Part shown: positions 24,662-31,935 of the stretch, one piece after another
Numbering within the stretch: the first letter of the stretch is position 1
Layout: every line of letters starts with the position of its first letter
Assembly: GCF_012395185.1 (NCBI RefSeq)
Contig: NZ_JAAZTU010000038.1
Coordinates: 1-35,957, forward strand
Reading direction: 5' to 3'
Length of the DNA stretch: 35,957 bases
Origin: Vibrio aestuarianus
Lineage (GTDB): Bacteria > Pseudomonadota > Gammaproteobacteria > Enterobacterales > Vibrionaceae
Translations under genes and position numbers: made by a program
The notes under the pieces: model-generated
Told to the model about the DNA's origin: nothing
Database searches by the model: none
Seen by the model: only the letters and a program-made list of their open reading frames with translations

Positions 24662-25564
24662 TTATTGGTCGTTAAGTGCCGCGCGAATAAACCCATTATG
24701 CTTAGCGAGTTTTTGTGTCGCTTGCTCGGCATTCATATCGGCAAGAATCATTAAAATGGCGGTTTTACAGTGACGCTGACAAGCATTGAGCGCCTGTTCG
24801 GCTTGATCGCTATTACAGCCAGTTGCTTCAACAACAATGTTGTTTTGACGCTGAATTAACTTGGCATTGGTGGCTTCAACGTCGACCATCAAATTCCCAA
24901 ACACCTTACCAGAGCGGATCATCGCACCGCTGGTCAGCATGTTGAGGATCAGCTTTTGCGCAGTGCCCGCTTTCATACGCGAAGAACCAGTAACCACCTC
25001 AGCGCCAACCACGGGGATAATCGCAATGTCGGCTTGTCGTTGCATCGCACATTGTGGGTTACATGCAATGGCCACCACCGTAGCCCCGACCGACTTGGCG
25101 TAAGCCATACCACCTAACACGTAAGGCGTACGGCCACTTGCCGCAATACCGACCACTACGTCTTTATCTGTTAGATGGAGATGTTTCAGGTCGTCCTGCC
25201 CAAGCTCGGTATTGTCTTCCGCGTTTTCAACCGCTTTGAGGATGGCCTGATGACCACCAGCAATTAAGCCCACCACCAGATCCGGATGGGAGCCATACGT
25301 CGGTGGGCATTCACTGGCATCTAAAATACCAAGACGGCCAGAAGTGCCCGCGCCCATATATATCAAGCGTCCTCCCGTTTGAAATGCTAATACGATTGCA
25401 TCCACAGCTTGCGCAACTTGAGGTAACGTTTTCTCTACAGCGAACGCGACTTTTTGATCCTCACGATTAATCACTTGTAGCATTTCGAGTGTTGGAAGCG
25501 TGTCGATATCAGCACTGGCTGAATTGCGGCCTTCAGTGACCAGTTGGGTTAAATCAATTTTCAT
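24662..25564 (-). CDS. murQ: N-acetylmuramic acid 6-phosphate etherase
   Basis: MurQ removes the lactyl ether of MurNAc-6P, giving GlcNAc-6P and D-lactate, so that imported or recycled cell-wall sugar enters amino-sugar metabolism. The 300-residue SIS-domain protein has MGAGTSGRLGILDASECPPT with catalytic Glu85, and AVENAEDNTE with the second acid (Glu113 or Glu116), then GSSRMKAGTAQK near 195-207. I chose ATG 25564; a GTG one codon earlier is also open. First gene of murQP, transcribed from a promoter with CRP and repressor sites directly upstream, divergent from murR. Confidence 0.95.
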   Translation of the reverse strand: MKIDLTQLVTEGRNSASADIDTLPTLEMLQVINREDQKVAFAVEKTLPQVAQAVDAIVLAFQTGGRLIYMGAGTSGRLGILDASECPPTYGSHPDLVVGLIAGGHQAILKAVENAEDNTELGQDDLKHLHLTDKDVVVGIAASGRTPYVLGGMAYAKSVGATVVAIACNPQCAMQRQADIAIIPVVGAEVVTGSSRMKAGTAQKLILNMLTSGAMIRSGKVFGNLMVDVEATNAKLIQRQNNIVVEATGCNSDQAEQALNACQRHCKTAILMILADMNAEQATQKLAKHNGFIRAALNDQ

Positions 25565-25599
25565 CACATTTTTCTCGCTAGGAATTCGAAACTGGGGCG

Positions 25600-25643
25600 A
25601 TTCTATGGAATAAAATATTCCAATTAAGTGATAAAAATCACAT
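25600..25643 (-). promoter_or_regulatory. murQP promoter with CRP site and 17-bp operator
   Basis: On the minus strand: -10 TAGAAT (25605-25600); a perfect palindrome TGGAATA-N3-TATTCCA (25622-25606) filling the spacer; no good -35; and a CRP site AAGTGATAAAAATCACAT (25626-25643, GTGA-N6-TCAC). If transcription starts at 25593, the CRP site centres at -41.5, the class II activator position. The palindrome is the best MurR operator candidate. GGAATA recurs at 25674-25679 and in the imperfect palindrome at 25757-25780. Confidence 0.75.
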
Positions 25644-25756
25644 CACAGGTTATTCTTTAGGCAGCGAATGAGTGGAATAATGGACACACTCGGTGTGACC
25701 AAAACAACAAAAATAAAACAAATAAACTTTAAATACAGTCACATGAAAATAGTTTT

Positions 25757-25780
25757 AATTATTTCCACATAGGAATAATT
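25757..25780. promoter_or_regulatory. Second operator-like palindrome near murR
   Basis: AATTATTTCC (25757-25766) and GGAATAATT (25772-25780) form an inverted repeat with one extra T and a 5-bp centre. It shares the GGAATA half-site with the 25606-25622 palindrome and ends 22 bp before murR, so MurR may also control itself here. Confidence 0.5.
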
Positions 25781-25802
25781 TATTCAAAAAAGTGAGAGGA
25801 AA

Positions 25803-26654
25803 ATGATGTCTGTAATGAACAAGCTAATGAGCCGCCGTACGCAACTCTCTAGTAGTGGCTTAAAAATTGCGGATTGGATCATCGCTTATCCAGAAAAAGC
25901 CGCCACTGCCACAAGCCAAGCATTAGCTGAGCATGCTCAAGTGAGTCAATCCAGTATTGTAAAATTCACTCAAAAAATTGGTTTTAAGGGATATAGCGAA
26001 TTCAAGTTGGCACTGGCAGAAGAGCTCGGCCGTAAGCAAGCAATGCACACCACCCCTTTGCACAGCAATATTTTGGTCGATGACCCCATCGCCGTCATTG
26101 CACAAAAATTGGTACAGGCTAAAACGGACGCCATGTTCCACACCACCAATGCGCTTTCATTTAGCCACTTTAACCAAGCCATTCAATGGATAAATTTGGC
26201 AAGCCGTGTACAAATAGTGGGAATTGGTGGCTCAGCCCTTACCGCAAAAGATTTAGCATTCAAGCTATTAAAATTAGGCATCACCGCATTAACCGAACAA
26301 GACAGCCACGTTCAAATTGCGACAGCACGGACTCTTTCGGCGCAAGATATCCAAATTGCGATTTCATTTTCTGGGGATAGGAAAGAAATTCTGGTGGCAG
26401 CAGAATCGGCCAAGGAGCAAGGTGCAAAGGTCATTGCCCTCACGTCACCAACCAAAAACCGATTACGCGAGCTGGCGGATCTCTCCTTTGACACCATCGC
26501 CGACGAAAGCCAACATCGCAGTTCTGCTATCGCTTCACGTACCGCTCAGAACGTCCTCACCGACCTGATATTTATCACCCTAGTTCAACAAAGAGATGAA
26601 TCCGCTCGGCAGTTGATTGATGATATTTCATCGGACATTCGGCAGATTTTCTGA
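25803..26654 (+). CDS. murR: RpiR/MurR-family transcriptional regulator
   Basis: A 283-residue regulator with an N-terminal RpiR helix-turn-helix (about 1-77; ATATSQALAEHAQVSQSSIV, then KFTQKIGFKGYSEFK) and a C-terminal SIS sugar-phosphate domain (about 125-255; VGIGGSALTAKDLAFKLLKLG, and ISFSGDRKEI). In E. coli MurR represses murQP and is released by MurNAc-6P. Here it is divergent from murQP with shared operator-like sites between, supporting the same role. ATG 25803 has GAGAGGA upstream; ATG 25806 is also possible. No terminator is obvious before the kduI gene 165 bp on. Confidence 0.9.
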   Translation: MMSVMNKLMSRRTQLSSSGLKIADWIIAYPEKAATATSQALAEHAQVSQSSIVKFTQKIGFKGYSEFKLALAEELGRKQAMHTTPLHSNILVDDPIAVIAQKLVQAKTDAMFHTTNALSFSHFNQAIQWINLASRVQIVGIGGSALTAKDLAFKLLKLGITALTEQDSHVQIATARTLSAQDIQIAISFSGDRKEILVAAESAKEQGAKVIALTSPTKNRLRELADLSFDTIADESQHRSSAIASRTAQNVLTDLIFITLVQQRDESARQLIDDISSDIRQIF

Positions 26655-26772
26655 AACTATCCTGTCCTTGAGTTGATTGCAAATCGATCAATGTCATGAA
26701 AAGAAACAGTGGTTCATAAAAAATAACACCACCGATCACAAATACAATTATTTATATATGAACGATATTGAT

Positions 26773-26787
26773 CGTATTTGAAATACG
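26773..26787. promoter_or_regulatory. Perfect 15-bp palindrome upstream of kduI (putative operator)
   Basis: CGTATTT-G-AAATACG is a perfect inverted repeat ending 33 bp before the kduI ATG. It may lie in the spacer of a weak promoter (TTGATC 26768-26773, TAATCT 26790-26795, 16 bp apart). Upstream are an inverted pair of ATTGATCG (26685-26692 reversed and 26767-26774) and a GAAAC-AGT-GGTTC motif at 26703-26715. The binding protein is unknown; the IclR gene at 30850 is the obvious candidate. Confidence 0.55.
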
Positions 26788-26819
26788 GGTAATCTGTTTT
26801 CATCATCAAGGAGACAGTT

Positions 26820-27659
26820 ATGTTTATTAATTACAACAACAACCCCATCGACACTAAGCATTATGATACGACACGCTTAAGAGAAGAGTTTCTAACAGAA
26901 GAGCTCTTTAAAGAAGAAAGTATCGTCATGGTTTATAGCCACATTGATCGTGTTGTAGCGATGGGAGCTAGCCCTTCAATAAACACCTTGAAACTCAATG
27001 ATTTTGTTGATGAAAAAGCATTTGGCACCGATTTTTTCTTACAACGCCGTGAATTAGGCATCATCAACCTTGGGGAAAAGGCCGAAGTTCGTTGTAAAAA
27101 TCAGACTTATGTTCTCAACCATTTAGATGCACTTTATTTAGGTAAAGGAGAAGAGAATATTGAGTTTACATCGCTAGTCGATGGCAAGCTCGCAACGCTA
27201 TATTGCTTAAGCGCGCCAGCTCACCATCAATATCCTTCAAGAATAATCAAGCGAAATGAAGCGAAACAAGTTGAGCTTGGCACACAACAACAAGCCAATG
27301 CTCGCATAATCAACCAATATTTACACCCAGACGTGTTACCAACTTGCCAACTATGCATGGGAGTCACGCACCTACAGACAGGCAGTGTCTGGAATACCAT
27401 GCCAGCGCACACTCATGAAAGACGCATGGAAGCCTATTTGTATTTCAATATTAAACCAGAACAAGTTGTATTCCACTTTATGGGTGAGCCAAAAGAAACA
27501 CGCCATATCGTGGTTCGTAACCAACAATTAATTTTGTCTCCAAGCTGGTCAATTCATTCAGGTTGTGGCACGCAAAACTACAGTTTTGTGTGGGGAATGC
27601 TAGGAGAAAACCAAACCTTTGACGATATGGATTTCGTTGATATGAACACTATCCGCTAA
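26820..27659 (+). CDS. kduI: 5-keto-4-deoxyuronate isomerase (KduI)
   Basis: KduI converts 5-keto-4-deoxyuronate to 2,5-diketo-3-deoxygluconate, a step in the use of unsaturated uronates released by pectin or glycosaminoglycan lyases. The 279-residue cupin-fold protein carries the zinc ligands His197, His199, Glu204 (in MPAHTHERRMEAYLYF) and His246 (in SWSIHSGCG), the positions and length of E. coli KduI. ATG 26820 follows AAGGAGACAGTT. It is the first gene of a kduI-TRAP operon. No kduD (next enzyme), lyase or kdgK is in this window, so the rest of the pathway must be elsewhere. Confidence 0.93.
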   Translation: MFINYNNNPIDTKHYDTTRLREEFLTEELFKEESIVMVYSHIDRVVAMGASPSINTLKLNDFVDEKAFGTDFFLQRRELGIINLGEKAEVRCKNQTYVLNHLDALYLGKGEENIEFTSLVDGKLATLYCLSAPAHHQYPSRIIKRNEAKQVELGTQQQANARIINQYLHPDVLPTCQLCMGVTHLQTGSVWNTMPAHTHERRMEAYLYFNIKPEQVVFHFMGEPKETRHIVVRNQQLILSPSWSIHSGCGTQNYSFVWGMLGENQTFDDMDFVDMNTIR

Positions 27660-27702
27660 TTCTAATACTTATAAATCTATACCTTACTTTGGAGACATCA
27701 AA

Positions 27703-28692
27703 ATGTTTAAAACTAAAACGTTAAAACTTACCACTATTGCTGCTGTTGTTGGTAGTACTTTAAGTTTTTCATCATTAGTGAGCGCTGCGACTGAAATCAA
27801 AGCGGCGTTCAATCAATCAGACAAACACCCACAATATCTCGCCCTAAAAGAATTTGGCCAGAAGCTCAATCAAGAAACAGAAGGTCGCTACAAACTAACA
27901 ATTTATCCAAATGAATTACTGGGTGATCAGCGTGCAGCACTTGAATTGGTGCAAAATGGAGCAATTCAACTCGCTGTTGTAGCAAACCCATTGGTAGAAA
28001 ATTACGACAAAACTTTCCGTGTGATTGGTTTGCCGTACATTTACACAGGCCCACAACACCAAGAAAAAGTATTCACATCAGGCGAGCTTGATCCACTCTT
28101 CAGCTCTACATCCAAGTTTGGTTTTGAAGTACTGACAGCGTATACCGCTGGTGCACGTAGCATGTACACCAAAAATGGCCCAGTAAGAAACGTTGTTGAC
28201 ATGAAAGGTCAAAAAATTCGCGTTATGCAATCTGACACTATGATTAAAATGCTTTCTTGTATGGGCGGTACCGGTGTACCAATGAGCCAAGGTGAAGTAT
28301 ATACCGCAGTGCAGCAAGGCGTACTCGATGGTGCTGAAAACAATGAAATTACCTATGCCGATCTAAAACAATACGAAGTTGCACCTTACTTCTCAACAAC
28401 TCGCCACCTAATGGTTCCAGATTTAGTGGTGGCAAGCAGCTACTTCATCTCTAGCATGTCAAAACAAGACCAAGCGACTCTAAAAAAATTGGCTAAAGAG
28501 AGTACGGTTGCACAGTTCAGCATGTGGAATCAACAAATTGAAACAGCAAAGAAAACAGCAATGGATAAAGGGGCAACCTTTACTGAAATTGATAACACAC
28601 CATTCCAAGAAAGCTGTAAGAAACTGCAAGATGACCTAATTGAAACAGCAGAGCAAAAAGCCTTATTCAAAACAATTCAATCAATGCAGTAA
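27703..28692 (+). CDS. TRAP transporter substrate-binding protein (DctP family)
   Basis: A 329-residue periplasmic protein that binds an organic acid for a TRAP transporter. Signal peptide about 1-29 (SLVSAA), mature start TEIKAAFNQSDKHPQY. Family marks are LGDQRAALELVQNG, GLPYIY and MKGQKIRVMQSD, with the arginine that pairs with the ligand carboxylate expected in that last region. It has two cysteines in the mature part, which is unusual but not diagnostic. Position after kduI and before DctQ and DctM genes suggests a uronate or unsaturated uronate ligand; a sialic acid or C4-dicarboxylate ligand cannot be excluded. ATG 27703 with TTGGAGA upstream. Confidence 0.92.
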   Translation: MFKTKTLKLTTIAAVVGSTLSFSSLVSAATEIKAAFNQSDKHPQYLALKEFGQKLNQETEGRYKLTIYPNELLGDQRAALELVQNGAIQLAVVANPLVENYDKTFRVIGLPYIYTGPQHQEKVFTSGELDPLFSSTSKFGFEVLTAYTAGARSMYTKNGPVRNVVDMKGQKIRVMQSDTMIKMLSCMGGTGVPMSQGEVYTAVQQGVLDGAENNEITYADLKQYEVAPYFSTTRHLMVPDLVVASSYFISSMSKQDQATLKKLAKESTVAQFSMWNQQIETAKKTAMDKGATFTEIDNTPFQESCKKLQDDLIETAEQKALFKTIQSMQ

Positions 28693-28741
28693 TACCAGTA
28701 ATTAAGGCTGGATACTTTCCAGCCTTTTAAGGATTTGATAA

Positions 28742-29269
28742 GTGATGACCAATAACAATGGCTTTTTTAGTAAAGTCGAAACCCTAAAAAGCTGGGTAGA
28801 TAAGATTGTTTCTAGCATTTGCATTGCCGTAGTGGGAGCAATGACAATACTGGTGACTTACCAAGTTGTAGCGCGATACTTATTTAATAGCCCCAGCGCA
28901 GTCAGTGAAGTGTTATCGCGATACCTCTTCATTTGGTTGATTCTATTCGGCAGTGCTTATGTTTTTGGATTACGCGAGCACATGGCAATCACATTTATTA
29001 AAGATAAATTTAGCGAAAAAACCAAAGTATATATCGAAATGTTCACTGAACTTGCTACGGTGGCTTTTGCTCTATCAATAATGATTTTTGGTGGTTACAG
29101 CAGTGCAGTACGTCAAATGTGGCAGCTTGATTCTGCATTACAAATTCCAATGGGCACGATTTACGCAGCCATTCCAATCAGTGGCGGATTAATGGTGTTC
29201 TACTTCTTGTACAACGAATTACGTTTATTCAGTCATTTACAACAACTGAACCGTTCAGTCACTCATTAA
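28742..29269 (+). CDS. TRAP transporter small membrane subunit (DctQ family)
   Basis: A 175-residue inner-membrane protein with four hydrophobic segments (about 23-45, 58-77, 98-118, 138-160) and the family region VVARYLFNSPSAVSEVLSRY followed by FIWLILFGSAYVFGLREHM. It partners the DctM subunit for sodium-driven uptake. GTG 28742 lies 8 nt after AAGGA; ATG 28745 is one codon later and may be the true start. Separate DctQ and DctM genes, not fused as in SiaM, 11 bp apart. Function follows the cluster. Confidence 0.92.
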   Translation: MMTNNNGFFSKVETLKSWVDKIVSSICIAVVGAMTILVTYQVVARYLFNSPSAVSEVLSRYLFIWLILFGSAYVFGLREHMAITFIKDKFSEKTKVYIEMFTELATVAFALSIMIFGGYSSAVRQMWQLDSALQIPMGTIYAAIPISGGLMVFYFLYNELRLFSHLQQLNRSVTH

Positions 29270-29280
29270 GAGGCTATGTT

Positions 29281-30588
29281 ATGGATTTAGCATTAACAGC
29301 AGCCCTAATTATGTTTTGTGGTGCTCTATTTTTCCTAATTATTGGCGCCCCAATCAGTATTAGCGTTGGTATATCATCATTTGCCGCTATGTTGTCTATT
29401 TTACCCGCTCAAGGAGCGATGGTGACATCAGCACAGCGCATGTTTGTTGGCTTAGACTCTTTTGCTTTGCTCGCAATCCCTTTCTTCATATTGGCTGGCA
29501 ACATTATGAATAATGGTGGTATCGCGATACGGCTTATCAATTTTTCAAAAATAATCAGTGGGTTTTTTCCTGGTTCACTTGCGCAAACTAACGTTGTTTC
29601 GAATATGTTGTTTGGCTCTATCAGTGGTTCAGGGGTGGCGTCAGCGGCTGCGGTTGGTGGCATTATGTCACCAATTCAAAAGAAAGAAGGCTATGACCCT
29701 GCATTCAGCACTGCGGTTAACATTGCTTCAGCACCAACTGGAATGTTGATTCCACCGAGTAATACTCTGATTGTTTACGCCACCGTCGCTGGCAGTGTTT
29801 CGGTTTCAGCACTATTCATGGGTGGCTATTTGCCAGGGATCTTATGGGGTTTAGGCGTCATGATCATGGCTGGCATTATGGCTAAACGTCGTGGTTATAT
29901 TACTAAACACTCAATGACCTTAGCCGATTGTGCCAAAGTGACACTGGACGCGATTCCTAGCCTTTCACTGATTGTAGTGGTGATTGGTGGTATTTTAGGT
30001 GGAGTATTTACGGCTACTGAAGCATCAGCGATTGCAGTAGTTTACGCACTATTTTTGAGCCTCTGTTATCGAGGTATCGATTTAAAAAAATTGCCAAATA
30101 TCTTTTTAAATACAGCTAAAATGTCGGCTATTGTTATCTTTATGCTAGCAACATCGTCCATCATGTCATGGGTAATGGCCTTTACTCAAATTCCAGGCAT
30201 GATAGCTGATGGGCTACTTTCTCTAACCGATAATCCTATTATCATTTTATTGATAATCAATCTGGTGTTACTGTTTGTCGGCACCTTCATGGACCCAACA
30301 CCGGCAGTCTTGATTTTTACCCCTATTTTCCTACCGATTTGTATGGGACTAGGCATGGATCCAGTACAGTTTGGTATTCTGTTGGTGTTTAACTTATCAC
30401 TAGGGACGATTACGCCACCTGTAGGCCCAATATTATTTACCGGATGTAAAGTCAGTGGCATTAGCATTGATAGTGTTATCAAAACCTTGTTGCCATTCTT
30501 CGCTATTATCTTTTTAGTCTTGATGCTAGTGACTTATGTCCCTGCCATTTCAATGGCAATCCCTGAGATGATGGGGTTAATTAAGTAA
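29281..30588 (+). CDS. TRAP transporter large permease subunit (DctM family)
   Basis: A 435-residue membrane protein with about twelve hydrophobic segments, the elevator subunit that carries substrate with sodium. Family marks are GLDSFALLAIPFFILAGNIM, SGSGVASAAAVGGIM, PSNTLIVYA, and PVGPILFTGCKVS near the C-terminus. ATG 29281 has AAGAGG upstream. It ends the kduI-TRAP operon and is followed by an intrinsic terminator. Together with the two genes before it, it completes a TRAP system whose substrate is likely a uronate, judged only from kduI. Confidence 0.95.
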   Translation: MDLALTAALIMFCGALFFLIIGAPISISVGISSFAAMLSILPAQGAMVTSAQRMFVGLDSFALLAIPFFILAGNIMNNGGIAIRLINFSKIISGFFPGSLAQTNVVSNMLFGSISGSGVASAAAVGGIMSPIQKKEGYDPAFSTAVNIASAPTGMLIPPSNTLIVYATVAGSVSVSALFMGGYLPGILWGLGVMIMAGIMAKRRGYITKHSMTLADCAKVTLDAIPSLSLIVVVIGGILGGVFTATEASAIAVVYALFLSLCYRGIDLKKLPNIFLNTAKMSAIVIFMLATSSIMSWVMAFTQIPGMIADGLLSLTDNPIIILLIINLVLLFVGTFMDPTPAVLIFTPIFLPICMGLGMDPVQFGILLVFNLSLGTITPPVGPILFTGCKVSGISIDSVIKTLLPFFAIIFLVLMLVTYVPAISMAIPEMMGLIK

Positions 30589-30607
30589 GTTATTTACCAT
30601 CCGTTTA

Positions 30608-30633
30608 AAAAGCGCCTCTTATGAGGCGCTTTT
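30608..30633 (+). terminator. Intrinsic terminator of the kduI-TRAP operon
   Basis: An 11-bp perfect stem, AAAAGCGCCTC (30608-30618) with GAGGCGCTTTT (30623-30633), loop TTAT, so the T-tract is part of the stem. It lies about 20 bp after the DctM stop. The A-run gives a similar, slightly weaker signal on the other strand. Confidence 0.9.
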
Positions 30634-30691
30634 AGTTGATAACCCATCAATGATTGTATGTAATGCTTCTAGATGAGTTAATCTCCAACCT

Positions 30692-30817
30692 TATACCCAA
30701 ACTACTTGGATTTGCAGGTAGACGACAAGTGAGTGCCCCCATGAGCATAGATAAACTATGTAATTGGGGGGAACGAACGCAGCCAACACCGTGGCGACTT
30801 CAAGTAGAATGGGGATA
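30692..30817 (+). repeat. ERIC element, copy C
   Basis: A 126-bp element in the same orientation as copy B. Starts TATACCC and holds TTGCAGGTAGACGACAAGTG, CCCCCATGAGCATAGAT, GTAATTGGGG, AGCCAACACCGTGGCGACTT and CAAGTAGAATGGGGATA. It ends 32 bp before the IclR gene start, so it lies in that gene's promoter or leader region. Confidence 0.9.
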
Positions 30818-30849
30818 GTTTCTATATTACGTAATAATGATGCCCTTCA

Positions 30850-31620
30850 ATGGAAAACAATAAGAAAACTGAATACAGAGCTCCAGCCTTAGAAAAAGGG
30901 TTAGAGATCTTAGAACTGCTAGCCTCTCATGAAGAGCCTTTAACTAAAAAGCAAATTGCCGATAAGCTAAACCGCAGCATCAATGAAATATTCCGGATGC
31001 TCTCCGTGCTTATCGAAAAACAGTACATTGAGTTTAATGACGACTCTTCTAGTTACTCTTTAACATTAAAAATGTTTGCCCTTTCCAACCAACATCCGCC
31101 CATTTCTCAACTTCTAAAGCGAGCAACACCTTTAATGGAGCAGCTATGCTATAAAGTCAACCAATCTTGCCATTTGTCCCGCTATAACAATGGAGAAATG
31201 GTAGTCATTGCGCGTCAAGAAAGCCCTTATAAAATGGGATTTGGTCTCAGGTTAGGGTCACGAATTGATGTCTGTTCATCTGGGTCTGGTATTGTATTAA
31301 TAAGTTTCAGTTCAGAACAACAACGGGCAGAAATTTTATCCAAAGCAGTAGCAACCAAAGAAGAGATAAGCCATGCCCTCAGCCATGTAGAAGACACGCT
31401 CACAAATGGGTTTTATGTTGGGGCTAGTCCTCAAATATCAGGCGTAACCAATATTAGCGCACCGATTTTTGGCGTCCAAGGCGATATTTTTGCAGTAATC
31501 ACCATTCCATTCATGACTCTGAACTCTCGCACCGTACATCACCACATTGAAGATATTGAAAATACGAGAATTGAACTGCTAAAAGTGGCCAAACAGCTCA
31601 GCCAAAACTTAATAAGTTAG
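30850..31620 (+). CDS. IclR-family transcriptional regulator
   Basis: A 256-residue regulator with an N-terminal winged helix (about 10-75; LEKGLEILELLASHEEPLTK, then KQIADKLNRSINEIFRMLSVL) and a C-terminal effector domain (about 85-250; GLRLGSRIDVCSSGSGIVLI, then GFYVGASPQISGVTNISAPI). KdgR, the regulator of kdu and pectin genes, is of this family, and the gene lies beside kduI and a TRAP system, so it probably controls them with a uronate-derived effector. It is not called kdgR because the effector cannot be read. An ERIC repeat ends 32 bp before the ATG; the ribosome site is weak. Confidence 0.88.
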   Translation: MENNKKTEYRAPALEKGLEILELLASHEEPLTKKQIADKLNRSINEIFRMLSVLIEKQYIEFNDDSSSYSLTLKMFALSNQHPPISQLLKRATPLMEQLCYKVNQSCHLSRYNNGEMVVIARQESPYKMGFGLRLGSRIDVCSSGSGIVLISFSSEQQRAEILSKAVATKEEISHALSHVEDTLTNGFYVGASPQISGVTNISAPIFGVQGDIFAVITIPFMTLNSRTVHHHIEDIENTRIELLKVAKQLSQNLIS

Positions 31621-31621
31621 G

Positions 31622-31645
31622 TCGTGGTGGCCTTACACACCACGA
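31622..31645. terminator. Hairpin between convergent genes, possible bidirectional terminator
   Basis: TCGTGGTG (31622-31629) pairs with CACCACGA (31638-31645) over 8 bp with an 8-nt loop, overlapping the last codons of the minus-strand gene. Neither side has a long T-run. Confidence 0.4.
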
Positions 31646-31935
31646 GCAAAAAGCTGCGCCAAGAAATCCATCTCTTGTTGGCTCTCTTTTATTGACAGTG
31701 CTTCTAACCACATACATTCGCTGTAATGTTCTGCTTTCAGAAATAGCTGACAACCTTCAAAGTCAATCAACCATGAATGAATGTCAGCGTCCCGCTGTTT
31801 TTCAATGACGCTTGCCGAAAGCAAATCAACCAAACGCTCCCCAAATTGAGGAAAAGTATCAAAATCAAAACGTGGGGCGCTCAGGATCAGTCGCCCTTCC
31901 TCTTGCAGATAATGCGCTAAACCAAACTCAACCAT
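31633..31935 (-). CDS. Small protein of unknown function, DUF3630-like
   Basis: A 100-residue acidic cytoplasmic protein without signal peptide or membrane segment. It contains FDFDTFPQFGERLVDLLSAS and a hydrophobic IHSWLIDFEGCQLFLKAEHYSECMWLEAL. I associate it from memory with the DUF3630 family, which is found next to recQ in Vibrio; no function is known. ATG 31935 overlaps the recQ stop by 8 bp, so it is translated from the recQ transcript. Confidence 0.75.
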   Translation of the reverse strand: MVEFGLAHYLQEEGRLILSAPRFDFDTFPQFGERLVDLLSASVIEKQRDADIHSWLIDFEGCQLFLKAEHYSECMWLEALSIKESQQEMDFLAQLFARGV

